Positions 7,286-13,857 are shown, counted from the first letter of the stretch. The stretch is 14,248 bases of DNA from Pseudomonadota bacterium (GCA_021791235.1 JAJYXA010000266.1:1-14248), one strand, 5' to 3'. Numbers and translations are program-made. The notes: generated by a model from the letters alone, not told the origin.

Positions 7286-8271
7286 GGGTTCGAGGCCTTG
7301 GGAGGAACGTAGGCGAGCACGCCATGCTGCCTGATTCGGTCGAGCAGGGCGGCGCGGGTGTCGCCGAAACTTGCCGCGCCCGAACGGAAGCGCTCGAACA
7401 GCGGCTGAATATCGTTGGCAAGCTCGCGTTTCAGGCGCGCCGTGCCGCGCCGCGTGAGCCACGCGCCGAGCCGGTACGACAGCCGTTGGCGAATCGCGTG
7501 CGCCCGGCGCAGCCCGGCGTCCTTGAGCCCGGCGGGGTGCTGCAGCAACAGTCCTGCGAGGATGTCGGCTGCGGCGTCGACGTCGACGGCGCCATTCTTG
7601 TAGCGCGCCAGCACGTCGGATGCCTTCACCTCGGCAAAGCGCGACAGGTACAGGGTGTCGTCGTCGCGGCGGAAGTAGTAGAGCGGCTCTGCAAGGTGGC
7701 AGAAGCGGAAGCGCTGCGCCGCGCGCAGGAAGTAGTCGTAGTCCTCGACCAGAAACAGTTCGGGATCGTAATCGCCGACAGCCCCATACAGCCTGCGGGT
7801 ATACAGAAAGCAGGCGCCGATATGGTTACCCTTTTCGAGCTGCAGCTCGCCGGGCAGCCTGTCGTGGTAAATGTCGAGAGGACGGCCTGCTGCGTCCTCT
7901 TCCGAGAACAGCCAGTAATCCGCATAGACGAAGTCGCAGTCGCCTGCCTGCAGGCGCGCGACCATCTTCTCGATGGCATGGTCGGCGAGCAGATTGTCGT
8001 CCGAGGTCCAGGTGAGGTAGTCGCCGCGTGCTTCCGAGAACCCCCGGTTGAGGGCGCGCGGCAGCTTGAGGTTCGGATCGTTCCTGAAGTAGCGGATGCG
8101 CGGGTCGTCGAAGGACTGCACCACGGCCGCGGTGTCGTCCGGCGAATTGTCGTCGACGACGATCAGTTCCAGGTTGGCATGGGTCTGGTCGAGCACGCTG
8201 CGGATCGCCCGCGCCAGCAGGTGCGCCCGCTTGTAGGTTGGCAGGACGACGCTGACCAGCGGCTGGCTCAC
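7282..8271 (-). CDS. Glycosyltransferase family 2 (329 aa)
   Basis: An inverting GT-A type glycosyltransferase. Residues 5-22 carry 'LVSVVLPTYKRAHLLARA', followed by 'LIVVDDNSPDDT' (36-47) for nucleotide binding, 'TWTSDDNLL' (87-95) as the DxD-equivalent metal site (Asp91-Asp92-Asn93), and 'FLVEDYDYFLRA' (173-184) containing the Glu-Asp pair expected near the catalytic base. The C-terminal ~100 residues are helical and Arg/Ala-rich with no membrane span. The start codon is GTG (8269-8271), overlapping the wecB stop as GTGA. The stop overlaps the sulfotransferase ATG as ATGA, so three genes in a row are joined by 4-nt overlaps. Being directly after wecB, it is a candidate user of the sugar made by that pathway, although the sequence does not prove this. 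Confidence 0.93.
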   Translation of the reverse strand: MSQPLVSVVLPTYKRAHLLARAIRSVLDQTHANLELIVVDDNSPDDTAAVVQSFDDPRIRYFRNDPNLKLPRALNRGFSEARGDYLTWTSDDNLLADHAIEKMVARLQAGDCDFVYADYWLFSEEDAAGRPLDIYHDRLPGELQLEKGNHIGACFLYTRRLYGAVGDYDPELFLVEDYDYFLRAAQRFRFCHLAEPLYYFRRDDDTLYLSRFAEVKASDVLARYKNGAVDVDAAADILAGLLLQHPAGLKDAGLRRAHAIRQRLSYRLGAWLTRRGTARLKRELANDIQPLFERFRSGAASFGDTRAALLDRIRQHGVLAYVPPKASNP

Positions 8272-9398
8272 GCCGCGGGCTCCAGGCCGGCCAGGATCTT
8301 CCGCACGATCCTGATGCTCGCGGTGCCGTCGCCGTAGGGATTGGCGCGCGTCGCCATCGCCTGGTACGCGGCGGGGTCGTCGAGCAGGCGGCTCGCCTCG
8401 CGCACGATGTCGGCGGCGTCCATGCCGACGAGCTTCAGCGTGCCCGCCTCGACGCCTTCCTGCCGCTCGGTGACGCGGCGCAGCACCAGCACCGGCTTGC
8501 CCAGGCTGGGGGCCTCTTCCTGCAGTCCGCCGGAATCGGTCAGCACCAGATGCGCGCGCTTCATCAGCTGCACCAGCGGCGGGTAGTCGAGCGGATCGAG
8601 CAGGCGCACGTTGGGAATGCCGGCGAGGTATTTGCCGACGACCGCGCGCACATTGGGGTTTCGATGCACCGGATAGACCAGCTCGATGTCGTCGGCATAT
8701 TTCCGGGCGAGTTCGGCCAGCCCCTTGCAGATCGATTCGAACGGCCCGCCGAAGCTTTCGCGCCGGTGCGCGGTGACCAGCACGATGCGCTTCGTGTCGA
8801 ACGGAATCGCTTCGAGCGGCGAGCCCGCAATCTCGAAAGGGCGCGCGGAAACATCGAGCAGCGCATCGATGACGGTGTTGCCGGTGACCGCGATCGCCGA
8901 TTCGGCGATGCCTTCGTTGAGCAGATGCTGCTTCGCCTTGCCGCTGTGCGCAAAGAAGAGGTCGGCCACGGCGTCGATCATCTTGCGGTTGGCTTCCTCG
9001 GGATAGGGATGGCGCTTGTCGAAGGTGCGCAGGCCGGCCTCGACGTGGCCGATTTTAACTCCCGCGTAAAACGCCGCCAGCGCCGCCGCCATCGAGGTCG
9101 TCGTGTCGCCCTGCACCAGCAGCAGATCGAACTTCTCCTCGCGCAGGATGCGGCCGACTTCGGCAAGCACCGCGGTCGTGATGTGTTCGAGCGTCTGGTT
9201 CTCGCGCATCAGGTTGAGGTCGTAATCGGCGCGGACCCCGAACAGCTCGATCAGCGGCGCGACCATGTCCCTGTGCTGACCGGTCAGGCAGTTGCGGTTG
9301 TCGATCACGCCCGGGTGGCGTTCCAGTTCGGCGATCAGAGGCGCCATCTTGATGGCTTCCGGCCGGGTGCCGAAGACGGTCAGTATCTTAATGGCCAT
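8268..9398 (-). CDS. wecB: UDP-N-acetylglucosamine 2-epimerase (non-hydrolysing)
   Basis: Cytosolic enzyme interconverting UDP-GlcNAc and UDP-ManNAc, supplying ManNAc (or, after oxidation, ManNAcA) to glycan repeat units. At 376 residues it has the normal family length and opens with the signature 'VFGTRPEAIKMAPLI' (8-22). Residues corresponding to the E. coli WecB catalytic set are present: Asp98 ('QGDTTT'), Glu120 ('HVEAGLRT'), Glu134 ('YPEEANR') and His211 ('TAHRRESFG'). 'TDSGGLQEEAPSLGKP' (287-302) is the UDP-binding region. Retention of these motifs and the absence of a kinase domain favour the non-hydrolysing type over NeuC/GNE. The ATG at 9396-9398 has AGGG 8 nt upstream. It is the first gene of the compact minus-strand operon. 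No wecC-type dehydrogenase lies in the window, so whether the product is ManNAc or ManNAcA stays open. Confidence 0.97.
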   Translation of the reverse strand: MAIKILTVFGTRPEAIKMAPLIAELERHPGVIDNRNCLTGQHRDMVAPLIELFGVRADYDLNLMRENQTLEHITTAVLAEVGRILREEKFDLLLVQGDTTTSMAAALAAFYAGVKIGHVEAGLRTFDKRHPYPEEANRKMIDAVADLFFAHSGKAKQHLLNEGIAESAIAVTGNTVIDALLDVSARPFEIAGSPLEAIPFDTKRIVLVTAHRRESFGGPFESICKGLAELARKYADDIELVYPVHRNPNVRAVVGKYLAGIPNVRLLDPLDYPPLVQLMKRAHLVLTDSGGLQEEAPSLGKPVLVLRRVTERQEGVEAGTLKLVGMDAADIVREASRLLDDPAAYQAMATRANPYGDGTASIRIVRKILAGLEPAA

Positions 9399-9445
9399 GG
9401 CGCATGCCCTGTGCGAATTTGATCTTGCTGCTGCCGCAAGCCCAT

Positions 9446-9531
9446 GTCATTCCGGCGAACGCCGGAATCCAGGGTGCAGCGCGTGCTGATCCACAAGCGT
9501 CCAGCTGGATACCGGCTTGCGCCGGTATGAC
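9446..9531. repeat. REPIN-like pair of inverted REP-type palindromes
   Basis: Two 27-bp elements lie in opposite orientation in the 216-bp gene-free gap before wecB. Copy 1 is at 9446-9472 (8-bp stem ATTCCGGC/GCCGGAAT with a 4-nt loop GAAC). Copy 2 is at 9505-9531, inverted, with stem ATACCGGC/GCCGGTAT and loop TTGC. Both carry GTC and CCAG tails at the same places. Paired inverted REP palindromes are the structure of REPIN/BIME elements mobilised in trans by RAYT transposases, and the resemblance is the basis of this call. The rest of the 9399-9614 gap shows no gene. The hairpins may end transcripts from the upstream toroid gene or stabilise RNA ends. Confidence 0.85.
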
Positions 9532-9614
9532 GTTGGCGGGACATGGACGGCGTGCCCGGCGGCATCTTCTCTGGGTGGGCGAGTGGGGCGCAGGCGCGCT
9601 GCGAGAGATTCGAT

Positions 9615-10535
9615 TCAGCCACGCTTAGCCTCCGCGCGCATTTTCAGCTGCCAGGCGTCGAGGAAATATTTGACGCCCCAGCTGATCTCGGCGCCCGCAA
9701 TGTATTTCGCGCCTTTGCCGTAGCTGCCGAAAAAGCCGCCGGACTTATTCTGGATATTTTGGAGGTAGGCCATCGCGCGATCGGCACGCTCTTTCTCGCC
9801 GAGCGTGTACCAGACGATCGCGTATTGCGCCATGCCGGTTGAGCACACCCACTCGACGTCGGGATAGGCGGGGATGCTGCCGTCTCGACGCTGGACCCGC
9901 GCCACATCCGCCATGCCTTGGCGCGCGAGGTCGAGTTCGCCCATCTCGGTGAGCGCCTCCATGGCGTAGGCATGGAAATGCGACAGGCGGTTGAAGGGCA
10001 CCAGGTCTTCCCGCTGCTTGTAATGGTCGAGCACGAACTTCGCCGCTTCCTCGTATTCCTTCACCCCCAGCAGCTTTCCGGCCTGGGCCAGCGGCGGCAG
10101 CGCGTAGGTATGGATCAGGTCGCTGGCGATGTCGGTCCACAGTTCGGTCGAGGGTGTCTTCAGGCGTCCGCTCGCGTCCACCTGCGCCAGCATCCAGTCG
10201 CAGGCCCGCCGCAGCGACGCTTCCGCGCCGTCCACATCGCCCAGCGCGGCGCACAGGCCGCGCATGATCTGCGCGGTATCGAAGGTGTAGGGCACGCCGT
10301 CGGGCGCCGGAAAGGCGCCGTCCGGCAGCTGGATCGACATCAGCCACCGGGTGCAGGTGCGCGCCAGTTCCTGCTCGCCCCAGTTGTAGAGGGTGGGGAT
10401 GAAATAGCCCGTGACCTCGGGGTAGGGCACCGGTTGTTTCGTGTGCACGATGATGCCCTGGCCGGGCACCATGTTCGCCTTGAACCACTCCATCGCCCGT
10501 TCGTGGCTGGGCTTTTTCTTCTTCCAGAAAAGCAT
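9615..10535 (-). CDS. Uncharacterised alpha/alpha-toroid-like protein (306 aa)
   Basis: I do not recognise a named family. The protein is almost entirely alpha-helical, with repeated helical hairpins punctuated by turn motifs: 'SIQLPDGAFPAPDGVP' (about 67-82), 'DASGRLKTPS', 'RDGSIPAYPDVEW' and 'NKSGGFFGSYGKG'. These Gly-rich 'Q..DGa(f/i)p' turns resemble those of alpha/alpha-barrel enzymes (prenyltransferase/squalene-cyclase-type repeats, glucuronyl C5-epimerase C-terminal domains, six-hairpin glycosidases). No signal peptide is evident, since the N-terminus is 'MLFWKKKKPS', so it is probably cytosolic or membrane-associated. The ATG has GGGA at about 7 nt. It is on the same strand as the wecB operon but separated from it by 216 nt with REP hairpins, so it may be a separate transcript. 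A role in modifying or trimming the glycan is inference from position. Confidence 0.8.
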   Translation of the reverse strand: MLFWKKKKPSHERAMEWFKANMVPGQGIIVHTKQPVPYPEVTGYFIPTLYNWGEQELARTCTRWLMSIQLPDGAFPAPDGVPYTFDTAQIMRGLCAALGDVDGAEASLRRACDWMLAQVDASGRLKTPSTELWTDIASDLIHTYALPPLAQAGKLLGVKEYEEAAKFVLDHYKQREDLVPFNRLSHFHAYAMEALTEMGELDLARQGMADVARVQRRDGSIPAYPDVEWVCSTGMAQYAIVWYTLGEKERADRAMAYLQNIQNKSGGFFGSYGKGAKYIAGAEISWGVKYFLDAWQLKMRAEAKRG

Positions 10536-10565
10536 TGATTCTGTCCCTTATCTTGCTGCTGCTTG

Positions 10566-10623
10566 TGAACCACAAAGGCACGAAGAGAACCTGTTTTTCT
10601 TCTCTTCGTGCCTTCGTGGTTCA
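10566..10623. repeat. Long intergenic hairpin, 24-bp stem (copy 1 of a 3-copy family)
   Basis: Arms 10566-10589 and 10600-10623 pair over 24 bp with a single mismatch that is a G-U wobble in one RNA strand. The loop is 10 nt and T-rich. The core unit 'AACCACAAAGGCACGAAGAG' and its inverse belong to a type of dispersed intergenic palindrome seen in many proteobacterial genomes. It lies between the toroid gene and the toxin-antitoxin pair, and transcripts from either side would fold it into a very stable stem. There is no U-run suited to a classical terminator on the minus strand. Open frames across it are products of the repeat. Confidence 0.9.
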
Positions 10624-10654
10624 TCAGATGTTGCCATCAAATGCCCGCCTAACA

Positions 10655-10682
10655 CCGCAAACCACGAAGACACGAAGAAAAA
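10655..10682. repeat. Decayed copy 2 of the hairpin repeat
   Basis: The left arm 'CCGCAAACCACGAAGACACG' continuing to 10682 matches the arms of the other two copies, including the CCGC flank found at the copy at 11366. The expected right arm (about 10694-10715) is recognisable only in its first ten or so bases ('TTCTTTGTGCG') and then falls out of register, so this is a degraded or half element. Confidence 0.7.
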
Positions 10683-10720
10683 CGCGCCTTGCGTGTTCTT
10701 TGTGCGTATTCCGGTGAAAT

Positions 10721-10800
10721 CCGCCACTCGTTCCGATTGAAAACCGCCATCTGTTTCAATTCAACCCGCCAGCGATTCCAATTGAAACCCGTCACTATTG
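10721..10800. repeat. Four degenerate 22-23-bp tandem repeats, possible IS-end remnant
   Basis: Four units begin at 10721, 10744, 10766 and 10789 (spacings 23, 22 and 23). Each starts CCGCCA or CCGTCA and is preceded by an AT-rich half such as 'TTCCAATTGAAAC'. The units have diverged but keep register. The last unit ends next to the antitoxin stop codon at 10802. Multiple short repeats of this sort at element ends are a feature of IS21-family insertion sequences, so this may be the stranded end of such an element, with no istA/istB visible. Alternatives are a binding-site array for a regulator or a local slippage product. The units are contiguous without spacers, so it is not a CRISPR. Confidence 0.6.
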
Positions 10801-10801
10801 T

Positions 10802-11083
10802 TTAAGCCGCTTCCAACTCCACATGCACACGTCGGCCAAGAGCCGTGGCGATGTTCACCAAGGCATCGATAGAGAACCGCGACACGCGTCCGCGCAACAG
10901 GTCGTTGATGCGCGGCTGGGTGACGCCGCAATGGGTGGCGGCCTCAGCCTGTTTCCAGTCGTTGGCCCTGATGATGGCGGCAATCTGCCGCATCAGGTCG
11001 GCTCGAGCCTGAAGGTTGGCGGCCTGTTCTGGCGTGTCGGCAATCGCGTCCCACACGCTGTTAAAGGTTTCGATCTCGGTCAT
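10802..11083 (-). CDS. XRE-family antitoxin of a Gp49-type toxin-antitoxin pair
   Basis: A 93-residue DNA-binding protein with a helix-turn-helix at about residues 44-66 ('WKQAEAATHCGVTQPRINDL'), followed by 'FSIDALVNIATALGRRVHVEL', the usual ending of this XRE antitoxin group (COG5606 type). It should bind and neutralise the RelE-like toxin encoded just upstream and repress the shared promoter. Its ATG overlaps the toxin stop (11080-11083, ATGA). The toxin-first order is that of higBA-like modules. The antitoxin looks complete, whereas its partner's 5' end is altered, so it may persist as an orphan repressor. The gene ends directly against the tandem-repeat block at 10721-10800. Confidence 0.9.
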   Translation of the reverse strand: MTEIETFNSVWDAIADTPEQAANLQARADLMRQIAAIIRANDWKQAEAATHCGVTQPRINDLLRGRVSRFSIDALVNIATALGRRVHVELEAA

Positions 11084-11379
11084 TTGGCACCTCTCAAGAG
11101 TTCGGCGTATCGGGACTTGGCAAGCTCGGTGTCGCGTTTGGCCGTGGCCTGCGTTTTCTTCTGAAAAGCGTGCGGCACATAAACCGCATCAGCCAGCCTG
11201 ACCGTGTAGATCACGCGGTATGTGCCCGAATCGTCCCACACCCGAATTTCCTCGACGCCCTTGCCGATGGTCGGCATTGGCTTGAAATCGTCCGGTTGCG
11301 CGTCGTGCTGCACTTTGTCCAGATGGTAGCCCGCATCGTGCCTGGCAGCCTCGGGAAATTCCGCAAACCACAAAGGCAC
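11080..11379 (-). CDS. RelE/ParE-superfamily Gp49-like toxin, N-terminus altered by a repeat
   Basis: A toxin of the phage-derived Gp49-like group (COG4679 type), normally a ribosome-dependent mRNA endonuclease or related RelE-fold enzyme. Diagnostic stretches are present: 'FPEAARHDAGYHLDKVQ', 'FKPMPTIGKGVEEIRV', 'GTYRVIYTVR' and the strongly conserved 'HAFQKKTQ'. Family members usually begin with about 15-20 residues (a first beta strand and a loop) before the 'FPE' helix. Here only GTG or TTG codons are available, the longest start being GTG at 11377-11379, and the first five codons lie inside the hairpin repeat at 11366-11422. In this frame there is no ATG before a TGA on the far side of the repeat. 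The toxin is therefore either a repeat-truncated pseudogene or one rescued with a short new N-terminus. It lies 66 nt after the lipoprotein gene and may be read through from it. Confidence 0.75.
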   Translation of the reverse strand: MPLWFAEFPEAARHDAGYHLDKVQHDAQPDDFKPMPTIGKGVEEIRVWDDSGTYRVIYTVRLADAVYVPHAFQKKTQATAKRDTELAKSRYAELLRGAK

Positions 11380-11422
11380 GAAGAGAACCCTTCCTTCTTC
11401 TCTTGGTGTCTTCGTGGTTCAT
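11366..11422. repeat. Hairpin repeat copy 3, overlapping the toxin 5' end
   Basis: Arms 11366-11387 and 11398-11419 are 22 bp with three mismatches, and the unit continues to about 11422 with the same GGTTCAT end as the copy at 10566. The left arm shares 'AACCACAAAGGCACGAAGAG' exactly with copy 1. It covers the first codons of the toxin frame and the short gap to the lipoprotein stop at 11446. It may serve as a 3' stabilising or terminating structure for the lipoprotein mRNA. Confidence 0.88.
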
Positions 11423-11445
11423 GAAGTTATCCGCTTCTGGTTTAA

Positions 11446-13389
11446 CTACGCACCAGGTTCCTTGATCCGCAGCACCTGATTCGCCTTCATCCCTTGCAAT
11501 TCCTGTACCACCCCGCTCGGCCACTGCACCGTGATCGTGTCCACCCGCGTATGCTTCGCCAGCCCGAAATGCAGCCGGCTGTGGTTCTGGCTGCGTTCGT
11601 GCACGCCGCCGTCCTGCACCCGCATCTGGGTCACGCCGCCGGCGGTCACGCGCACCACGGCGCCGATGCCGTCGCGGTTGGAGCGGGTGCCTTCGAGGTC
11701 GATCATGATCCAGTGGTTGCCGTTGCCGACGTTGCGGAAGAGCTGGTAGCGGCCGTTGTCCGACGGCAATCCCAGGCTGCGGCCCATGCTGCCGCCGCTC
11801 GCGGTCAGCAGGTCGAGGAAACCGTCGCCGTCGATGTCCGCCGTGGTGACCGAGTCGCCCACGCCCACCAGCCGGCCCGACGCGCCGCCGGCGTGGCGCA
11901 CCACTTCGAACTCGCCCTTGCCGTCGTTCAGCAGCAGCAGGTTGGCCGTCTTGCCGGCATCGCCCGAGCCGAGCACGAAAATATCCAGGTCCATGTCGTT
12001 GTCGAAATCGCCCGCGACGGCGTTCACTGCCGAGATCGGCACGGCGTTCACGCCGCGCTTGTCGGCTTCCTCGACCAGCTTGCCGCCGCGATTCATGAAC
12101 AGCCGCTGCGGCGCGTTTTCCTCCTTCGCGCCGTCGCCGAGCGCCTCGACGTCCTCGACCGGCGCGGTCGAGTGGATGCGGATCGAGAGATTGCGCGGCT
12201 TGGCCTTGCCGCCGAACCCCTCGGGCGGGGCATGGAATTCGATCTGCCAGCGTTCGGGCTCGGGGCTGCCGATCAGCACTGCGGGACGATCGCCGCCGGG
12301 CGGGCTGGGCAGGCCGCGCGCGCCATCGGCGGCCAGATCGAAATCGAGATTCCTGGGCTGCATGGCCTGCTTGCCGATCTTCACGTCGGCGGGCACGAGA
12401 TCGTCGGCATTCCGCCCGGCCAGGGTCACTTTCAGATTGCCCGCGGTGCGGAAGCGGAATGCCGTCGGTTCCCTGGCATTGTGCGGCGTCAGCTCGATCT
12501 GGGCGGTCAGCACGCGTTCGCCGCCGCGCGCCAGCGCGACCCGTCCGCCGGGATTCTTGCGCGCGAGGAACAGGTCGATTGCGCCGTCGTTGTCGAAGTC
12601 GCCCGCGACCACATCCTCGAACGCGGTGTTCGGCAGCAGGTCGAGCGTGCGCGCGGGCGAGGTGCCGGTATCGAACACCTGCACCGGGCGGCCCTTGCCC
12701 ACCAGGCGGCAGACGACTTCGGGATGGCGGTCGTCGTCGAGTGCGGTCAGCACGCAAAACGGCGCCGAACGCGAATCGGGCTTGAGCCGGGGCGTGGCGT
12801 CGGCAAAGCGCCCGTCCCGCTGGGCGAACAGGAAGGGCGGTGTCAGATCGTCGAAGCGGGCTTCCGCGCCCTGGAACAGGTCGAGCCTGCCGTCCCGGTC
12901 GATGTCCAGCCACAGCGGCATGCGGGTGCGCCCGGGCGGGTTGTCGACGCCGAGTTGCGCCGCGCGCTCGACCAGCTTGCCGCCTTCGTTCACGAACAGC
13001 CGTTTGGGTTCGACGCCGACACCCTGGATCGCGCCGGTCAGTTGGGCCAGATCGAGTTTCCCGTCGTTGTTGAAATCCGCCCATGCCGCGCCGTGCTTGT
13101 CGCCGCCGAGATCGTTTGGATTCATGACTTCTGCCGTCACATCGGCGAAGCGCCCGCCGCCCACATTACGGAACAGTCTCGCCTGCTTGAGGTGGTTGGT
13201 GACATACAGGTCGGGCTGCCCGTCGCCGTCGTAATCGCCCCAGGCCACGCCGTGGGTCATCCCCTCGTAGGCACCCAGCCCGGACTGGGCGGTGATGTCC
13301 TCGAACACCGTCAGCGTTTTTTCGGAGGGCGAACAGCCTGCCAGCAAAACTGCGAACAGGAGCGGAAGCGAGGAGGGTTTGAGCGTCAT
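11446..13389 (-). CDS. FG-GAP/VCBS-repeat lipoprotein with C-terminal ASPIC/UnbV domain (CRTAC1-like)
   Basis: A 647-residue predicted outer-membrane or periplasmic lipoprotein. With the ATG at 13387-13389 the N-terminus is a textbook lipoprotein signal: Lys4, hydrophobic core and lipobox Leu-Ala-Gly-Cys with Cys19. A TTG 36 nt further upstream only adds polar residues, so I prefer the ATG. The body is a beta-propeller of FG-GAP repeats with calcium-type Asp loops: 'DYDGDGQPD' (about 52), 'DFNNDGKLD' (105), 'DIDRDGRLD' (162), 'DFDNDGAID' (265), 'DFDNDMDLD' (461) and 'DIDGDGFLD' (518). Between about 283 and 428 the pattern is interrupted by an insert without Asp loops. The last ~80 residues are ASPIC/UnbV ('SNRDGIGAVVRV', 'SRLHFGLAK', 'VQWPSGVVQEL'). 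Such proteins are thought to bind glycans or proteins at the cell surface. No link to the polysaccharide operon is shown beyond proximity. Confidence 0.92.
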   Translation of the reverse strand: MTLKPSSLPLLFAVLLAGCSPSEKTLTVFEDITAQSGLGAYEGMTHGVAWGDYDGDGQPDLYVTNHLKQARLFRNVGGGRFADVTAEVMNPNDLGGDKHGAAWADFNNDGKLDLAQLTGAIQGVGVEPKRLFVNEGGKLVERAAQLGVDNPPGRTRMPLWLDIDRDGRLDLFQGAEARFDDLTPPFLFAQRDGRFADATPRLKPDSRSAPFCVLTALDDDRHPEVVCRLVGKGRPVQVFDTGTSPARTLDLLPNTAFEDVVAGDFDNDGAIDLFLARKNPGGRVALARGGERVLTAQIELTPHNAREPTAFRFRTAGNLKVTLAGRNADDLVPADVKIGKQAMQPRNLDFDLAADGARGLPSPPGGDRPAVLIGSPEPERWQIEFHAPPEGFGGKAKPRNLSIRIHSTAPVEDVEALGDGAKEENAPQRLFMNRGGKLVEEADKRGVNAVPISAVNAVAGDFDNDMDLDIFVLGSGDAGKTANLLLLNDGKGEFEVVRHAGGASGRLVGVGDSVTTADIDGDGFLDLLTASGGSMGRSLGLPSDNGRYQLFRNVGNGNHWIMIDLEGTRSNRDGIGAVVRVTAGGVTQMRVQDGGVHERSQNHSRLHFGLAKHTRVDTITVQWPSGVVQELQGMKANQVLRIKEPGA

Positions 13390-13452
13390 GTTGATGCGGT
13401 GCGTGGGTTCGTTGATCGGGTTCAATCGAGTGCGCGCATGGATCGAGCGGCA

Positions 13453-13857
13453 TCAGCGGCCAAGGTGGAATCGCTCCCAGTACCGCCGGGGCGAGAGGAT
13501 AGGCATCGTGTCCACTTCGCCGAGCCCGAGCAGTGCCTTGTCGCCGGTGACGAAGCACGCCGCTTCACCTGCCCTTGCGGCAGCCAGGATGACGATGTCA
13601 TCGGGGTCAGGGATGGGGGTGGTGAGCACCACGGTTTCCGTGATCAATTCGGCGGAATCTTCGATGAGTTCGACATAGGCCCGCGCCAACTCGACAGGCA
13701 TGCGGAATTTGGCTGTAAGAATGCGCGCCAGCTCCTCCACTACGGCCTGACTGGTGAGCAGATCATGCTCGGCCAGCACTCCCTCGAACAGGTCGGCACA
13801 CAGTCCCCGCGTGGCCAAGGCGCTCGCCATGACATTGGTGTCCGGGAAGACCCTCAC
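13453..13857 (-). CDS. PIN-domain toxin (putative type II toxin-antitoxin ribonuclease)
   Basis: A 134-residue PIN-fold nuclease of the 'putative toxin component, PIN family' group (COG1569 type), expected to cleave RNA using Mg2+ held by acidic residues. These are Asp6 in 'FPDTNVMASAL', Glu41/Glu42 in 'VVEELARIL', the acidic cluster 'PDPDD' (83-87) and Asp106 in 'VTGDKALL'. All four acidic positions are kept and length is normal, so the enzyme looks intact. The start is GTG (13855-13857), overlapping the antitoxin stop as GTGA, so expression should follow the antitoxin. The gene ends 63 nt before the lipoprotein start. Target RNA is unknown. Confidence 0.9.
   Translation of the reverse strand: MRVFPDTNVMASALATRGLCADLFEGVLAEHDLLTSQAVVEELARILTAKFRMPVELARAYVELIEDSAELITETVVLTTPIPDPDDIVILAAARAGEAACFVTGDKALLGLGEVDTMPILSPRRYWERFHLGR

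Noticed and set aside
5585..7312. 575-codon + strand frame
   Set aside because: Antisense across three recognised minus-strand genes, with no family motifs and a composition typical of a shadow frame.
6365..7462. Longer start for the sulfotransferase, giving 365 residues
   Set aside because: The extra 59 residues are Arg/Pro-rich and lie within the upstream GT2 coding region. The ATG at 7285 gives an ATGA overlap like the other junctions.
9380..9628. Small frames on both strands in the wecB upstream gap
   Set aside because: They are built from the REP palindromes and have no start context or homology pattern.
10340..10740. Small frames across the hairpin repeats
   Set aside because: Their peptides are translations of the repeat itself (Lys/Arg then 'LRAFVV') and overlap the toroid gene in other frames.
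10721..10800. CRISPR array
   Set aside because: Units of 22-23 bp are contiguous, diverged and without spacers, and no cas gene is nearby.
11446..13425. TTG start for the FG-GAP protein
   Set aside because: It places 12 polar residues ahead of a perfect lipoprotein signal. The ATG at 13389 is the better start.
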